Source of the DNA: Flavobacteriales bacterium
GTDB lineage: Bacteria > Bacteroidota > Bacteroidia > Flavobacteriales_F > PHOS-HE28
NCBI GenBank assembly: GCA_016705955.1
Contig: JADJKO010000001.1
Location: forward strand, 558,001 to 622,000
Direction of reading: 5' to 3'
Length of the DNA: 64,000 nt
Shown: positions 61,120-64,000 of the stretch, one piece after another
Layout: each line of letters begins with the position of its first letter
Position numbering within the stretch: the first letter of the stretch is position 1
Notes under the pieces: generated by a model
Databases searched by the model: none
Seen by the model: the letters and a program-made list of their open reading frames with translations, nothing else
Told to the model about the DNA's origin: nothing
Program-made: the position numbers and the translations under genes

Positions 61120-63281
61120 TCCTCTACGTCACTTACAACGATCAACCCTCCGGTGTGTACTGGAGCCAGGTCACCGATGTGGTGGACCACCTGAATACGC
61201 TTGGTCCGGATCATGTGCAGCTGGTGGCCTTGATCTCCTTGCGGAACTACTTCCGTTCGCGGAAGGCGATCCGTGCGCGACATCCCGGAGCCCTTGTGTT
61301 ACCCATGGTGCCGCGTGCACACAACTGGCGCATCAACTGGATCTGGTTGTGGATGTTGTGCAGGATCAACCGGCCGTCCGGGATCATCGGTCGCGGCATC
61401 TTCGCTTCGGCGCTGGGCCTGCGTATGCGCGACCGCGGACTGGTGGATCAGGTCTGCTTCGACGCCCGTGCCGCGTACGGCGCCGAGTGGCAGGAATACC
61501 GCGTGGTGGATGATGATCGGTTGATCGCCGAATGCGTTGCGCTGGAGCAGGAGGTGGTATCGCAGGTGGATGTGCGGATGGCGGTGAGCAACGCGTTGGT
61601 GGATCATTGGAGAAAGGAATTCGGCTATCGCGCGCAGCGTCACGTGGTGATCCCATGCACCTTGGGTCGAAGCCTGCAAGTGGAAGTGGAGCCGGAAACT
61701 CATGGCCTCCGGGCCGGGTTGGGCTGGGGCGCAGGTGATACGGTACTGGTGTACTCCGGCACCTCCGTCGGTTGGCAATCACTCGAGTTGGCAGAGCTTG
61801 TGGTACGGCCGTGGCTCGCAGCCGACCGGACCCATCGCATGCTGTTCCTCAGTCCGGAACACGCCGTGATCGATACGTTGTGCGCGACCTTCCCGGACCA
61901 AGTGGTCCGCCGCTGGGTGGCTCACCAAGAGGTGAGCGCGCTTCTTCGGGAATGCGACATCGGCCTGCTCCTTCGCGAGCCGCGCGTTACGAACCGGGTC
62001 GCCTCACCCACCAAGTTCGCCGAGTATTTGAGCGCCGGTCTCTCCGTGGCCATCAGCGAGGATGTGGGTGACTTCAGTGCCATGGTGCGCGATCGTGATC
62101 TGGGCCAAGTGGTGCAAGGCGCGAGTGGCTTGATGATGGCCCGCCCCGATCCTGATACGCGCGCCCGCTTGGCGAAAATGGCGCGGCTGCAATTCACGAA
62201 AGAGTCCTTCGATCCCCAGTACAGGACGATCCTTGGTTGCCTGCTTACCGAACCCGTGGTCGCCCCGCCCTCGCCATTCATGGGACCCGGTGACGATGTG
62301 CTCGTCTCCATCATCGTACCCTCGTTCAACAAGCGCGGCTTCATCGGGGACATGATGCGATCCGTGTTCGCCCAGACCGATGAGCGCTGGGAGCTGATCC
62401 TCGTGGACGATGCTTCCACCGACGGCAGTCCGGCCTATTTGAGGGAGTTCGCCGCGAAGGATGCGCGGGTCACCGTGATCGCGCTGGAGACGAACCAGGG
62501 CGCGAACCATTGCCGGAACCTGGGCATCGAACGGGCCACCGGGCGCTACATCATCTTCCTCGACGCGGATGATCTCCTGGCACCGCGTTGCGTGGAACGC
62601 CGTCTCGCAGTGATGGAAGGCAGCGGCTTGGATCTTTCGGTGTCCACAATGGAGGTCTTCCGCGAACGGCCCGGTGATCATGGTCAACGCTGGATCCCGC
62701 TCTCCATGCAACCGCTCTTCGATTTCTTCCGCCATGATCTCCCGTGGCAGACCATGCAACCGATCTGGGATCGCGCATTCCTGCAACGGTTGGGCGGGTT
62801 CGATACAGCCTTCAGTCGGCATCAGGATGTGGAGTTGCACACGCGTGCGTTGTTGGTCCCGGGCGTGCGGTTCCGGATGCGCGATACCGGACCGGATTGC
62901 CACTACCGCATTGCGGAAGAGCGCAAGGTCATCGACCCGCGCCGGTTGTTGAAGAGCTTCGCCGAATCCGCGGTGCTCTACCGCAACAAGTTCCTGCCGG
63001 ATGCCAAGCGACTTGGCCGATCCGCACTGTTGCTCGGGATCATCCACCGGACCTATTTGCAGATCCTGTTGCACACCAAGAGCGGGCGCATCGATCGGGT
63101 AGCCTTGGCGGAGTTGGAAGCGATCCTGTTCAGCCCCGATCAGGGTATGCCCATACCGGCCTTCAAGCGCTGGCTGTTCAAACTCACGCGCTGGTACAAC
63201 TTGCTACGGGTGCGTGTGCCCGGTGTGAACATGCTGGTGTACGAACTGCTCACTGCGGGTCGCGACAGGACCGATGCGTGA
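61116..63281 (+). CDS. Two-domain glycosyltransferase (GT4-like plus GT2 fusion)
   Basis: 721 residues. The N-terminal half (about 1-385) is GT-B-like: MILYVTYNDQPSGVYWSQV, RMAVSNALVDHW, VIPCTLG, YSGTSVGWQSLELA and SPTKFAEYLSAGLSVAIS. The C-terminal half from about 395 is a GT2 domain: VSIIVPSFNKRGFIGDMM, VDDASTDGS, FLDADDLLAPR. One protein would thus add two sugars in sequence. The GTG start at 61116 overlaps the wecB stop. Last gene of the plus-strand capsule block. Confidence 0.88.
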   Translation: MILYVTYNDQPSGVYWSQVTDVVDHLNTLGPDHVQLVALISLRNYFRSRKAIRARHPGALVLPMVPRAHNWRINWIWLWMLCRINRPSGIIGRGIFASALGLRMRDRGLVDQVCFDARAAYGAEWQEYRVVDDDRLIAECVALEQEVVSQVDVRMAVSNALVDHWRKEFGYRAQRHVVIPCTLGRSLQVEVEPETHGLRAGLGWGAGDTVLVYSGTSVGWQSLELAELVVRPWLAADRTHRMLFLSPEHAVIDTLCATFPDQVVRRWVAHQEVSALLRECDIGLLLREPRVTNRVASPTKFAEYLSAGLSVAISEDVGDFSAMVRDRDLGQVVQGASGLMMARPDPDTRARLAKMARLQFTKESFDPQYRTILGCLLTEPVVAPPSPFMGPGDDVLVSIIVPSFNKRGFIGDMMRSVFAQTDERWELILVDDASTDGSPAYLREFAAKDARVTVIALETNQGANHCRNLGIERATGRYIIFLDADDLLAPRCVERRLAVMEGSGLDLSVSTMEVFRERPGDHGQRWIPLSMQPLFDFFRHDLPWQTMQPIWDRAFLQRLGGFDTAFSRHQDVELHTRALLVPGVRFRMRDTGPDCHYRIAEERKVIDPRRLLKSFAESAVLYRNKFLPDAKRLGRSALLLGIIHRTYLQILLHTKSGRIDRVALAELEAILFSPDQGMPIPAFKRWLFKLTRWYNLLRVRVPGVNMLVYELLTAGRDRTDA

Positions 63282-63368
63282 AGCCACTGTTGACGCGAGC
63301 ACTGCTGCCATACCGGCTGGCGATCCCGAATTTCATGGACCGTTGAAGGGTCCGTTCCATTGCACCGC

Positions 63369-64000
63369 TCAACGCGAATAGCAACATCGGGAGACGGCGA
63401 ACTCCGCATCGGTGGCCAACCGTGTTCCGCCGGTGGTGCAGCTCAGGTATCCCACCACACGCACACTCTGGTCCTCATTGGCAGAACTGTTGGTCCACTC
63501 CCAATTCCCCACCATTGTATAGAGATCGAGTTCCACTCGCCGGGTGCAGGCGGCTGCCCACTCACCCCATGTGCAGAGGCGCCGGTTGTCCATGGCGCAA
63601 TTCACCGCAGCGGTGAAAAAGTCGGTCATCTCCCGTTCGGTCTGCTCAATACAGAATTGGTCACCCACCGCCACCATGCCCGCCGGGCACGTCCTGCGCA
63701 CATGCGTCGGTCCGTTCAACAATTGAAAGTGGTTTCCCTCGAACACCAAGCTGGCCATGGTGCCTTCGGTCAATTGGTCCCCGAGCAGTGGTACGCCGGG
63801 CGAGATCTCCACGGCATAAGGCCCGAAGCCGTTCACCGTCACACTCACATCGCCTGGTGCGATGGTCGGTGTGCGTACGTTCAATTCGGTCCCGGCGGAA
63901 GGCTCTCCGCTCAACCCGGGCAATTGCACATTCCACTGGATGCCGGTCACGGTAGTGGCGAACCTGTGTCCACCACCTTGTTCAGTGGCTGCGTCCAGAG
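63369..64000 (-). CDS. Secreted protein with FGE-sulfatase-like C-terminal domain (5' end beyond window)
   Basis: Minus-strand frame open to the right edge (210 codons before the stop at 63369), so only the C-terminal part is seen. The visible start LDAATEQGGGHRFATT is followed by beta-rich sequence, then CPAGMVAVGDQFCIEQTERE, RRLCTWGEWAAAC and NWEWTNSS, resembling the C-terminal half of formylglycine-generating-enzyme (SUMF1-like) proteins with disulfide-forming Cys. In Bacteroidota this domain occurs in secreted or surface proteins. The GTG at 63950 is not the true start. Confidence 0.7.
   Translation of the reverse strand, partial: LDAATEQGGGHRFATTVTGIQWNVQLPGLSGEPSAGTELNVRTPTIAPGDVSVTVNGFGPYAVEISPGVPLLGDQLTEGTMASLVFEGNHFQLLNGPTHVRRTCPAGMVAVGDQFCIEQTEREMTDFFTAAVNCAMDNRRLCTWGEWAAACTRRVELDLYTMVGNWEWTNSSANEDQSVRVVGYLSCTTGGTRLATDAEFAVSRCCYSR

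Noticed and set aside
1..64000. tRNA, rRNA, transposase or integrase genes
   Set aside because: None was found on either strand; the mosaic features at 43.9-45.8 kb have no inverted-repeat ends or transposase to suggest an insertion sequence.

Overview
The window is a GC-rich chromosomal stretch (about 55-60 % GC by eye) from a member of the Bacteroidota, most likely a Flavobacteriales-type organism. The evidence is a type IX secretion (T9SS) C-terminal sorting domain (16508-17521), an exosortase F cassette (36734-37961), a fructose-6-phosphate-aldolase-type transaldolase, several lipoproteins with Bacteroidota-style lipoboxes, -7 elements of the TAnnTTTG type close to start codons, and the general lack of Shine-Dalgarno sequences.

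Layout. 1-10179 (minus strand) is a polysaccharide operon group: Gfo/Idh oxidoreductase, a lipoprotein, a sugar-phosphate transferase that starts glycan synthesis on undecaprenyl phosphate, a 3-hydroxyacyl-CoA dehydrogenase, a GT39-like membrane protein, a sugar epimerase, two GT2 enzymes, and a WecD/WecE pair that would make dTDP-Fuc4NAc. 10263-36636 is mostly housekeeping and envelope genes: pcm, nnrDE, a Sua5-family protein, fsa, a T9SS cargo protein, a CPBP protease, a DECR-type SDR, a SiaC-like and a universal stress protein, a TonB-like protein, an rRNA m5C methyltransferase (frameshifted), purA, STAS and Fur proteins, rel/spoT, fumarylacetoacetase, an HTTM-type membrane protein and glyA. 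36734-37961 is the exosortase F cassette with a tiny PID-type sorting-signal protein.

38153-63281 (plus strand, with a minus-strand island at 47738-49950) is a large capsule/exopolysaccharide locus: a Wzc-type tyrosine autokinase, a Wzm/Wzt-type ABC exporter, three sulfotransferase-like genes, sugar aminotransferase, WbqC-like protein, nine glycosyltransferase genes (one broken), a serine-acetyltransferase-like enzyme and WecB. Start/stop overlaps (ATGA, GTGA) show tight operon coupling. The window ends in a partial protein with a formylglycine-generating-enzyme-like C-terminus.

The most unusual part is 43861-45794, between the sulfotransferase and aminotransferase genes. A roughly 200-bp boundary sequence (sulfotransferase 3' tail plus aminotransferase 5' end) is present in three diverged copies. 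Between them lie two unrelated tandem arrays, both with a 21-bp period: 22 perfectly phased units at 44421-44882 and about 19 units at 45170-45565. A small minus-strand helix-turn-helix gene sits next to the first array. Further on, 47738-51174 holds at least four genes carrying multiple indels, so it is either a decaying island or a badly sequenced one. No tRNA, rRNA, CRISPR array, transposase or prophage genes were seen.
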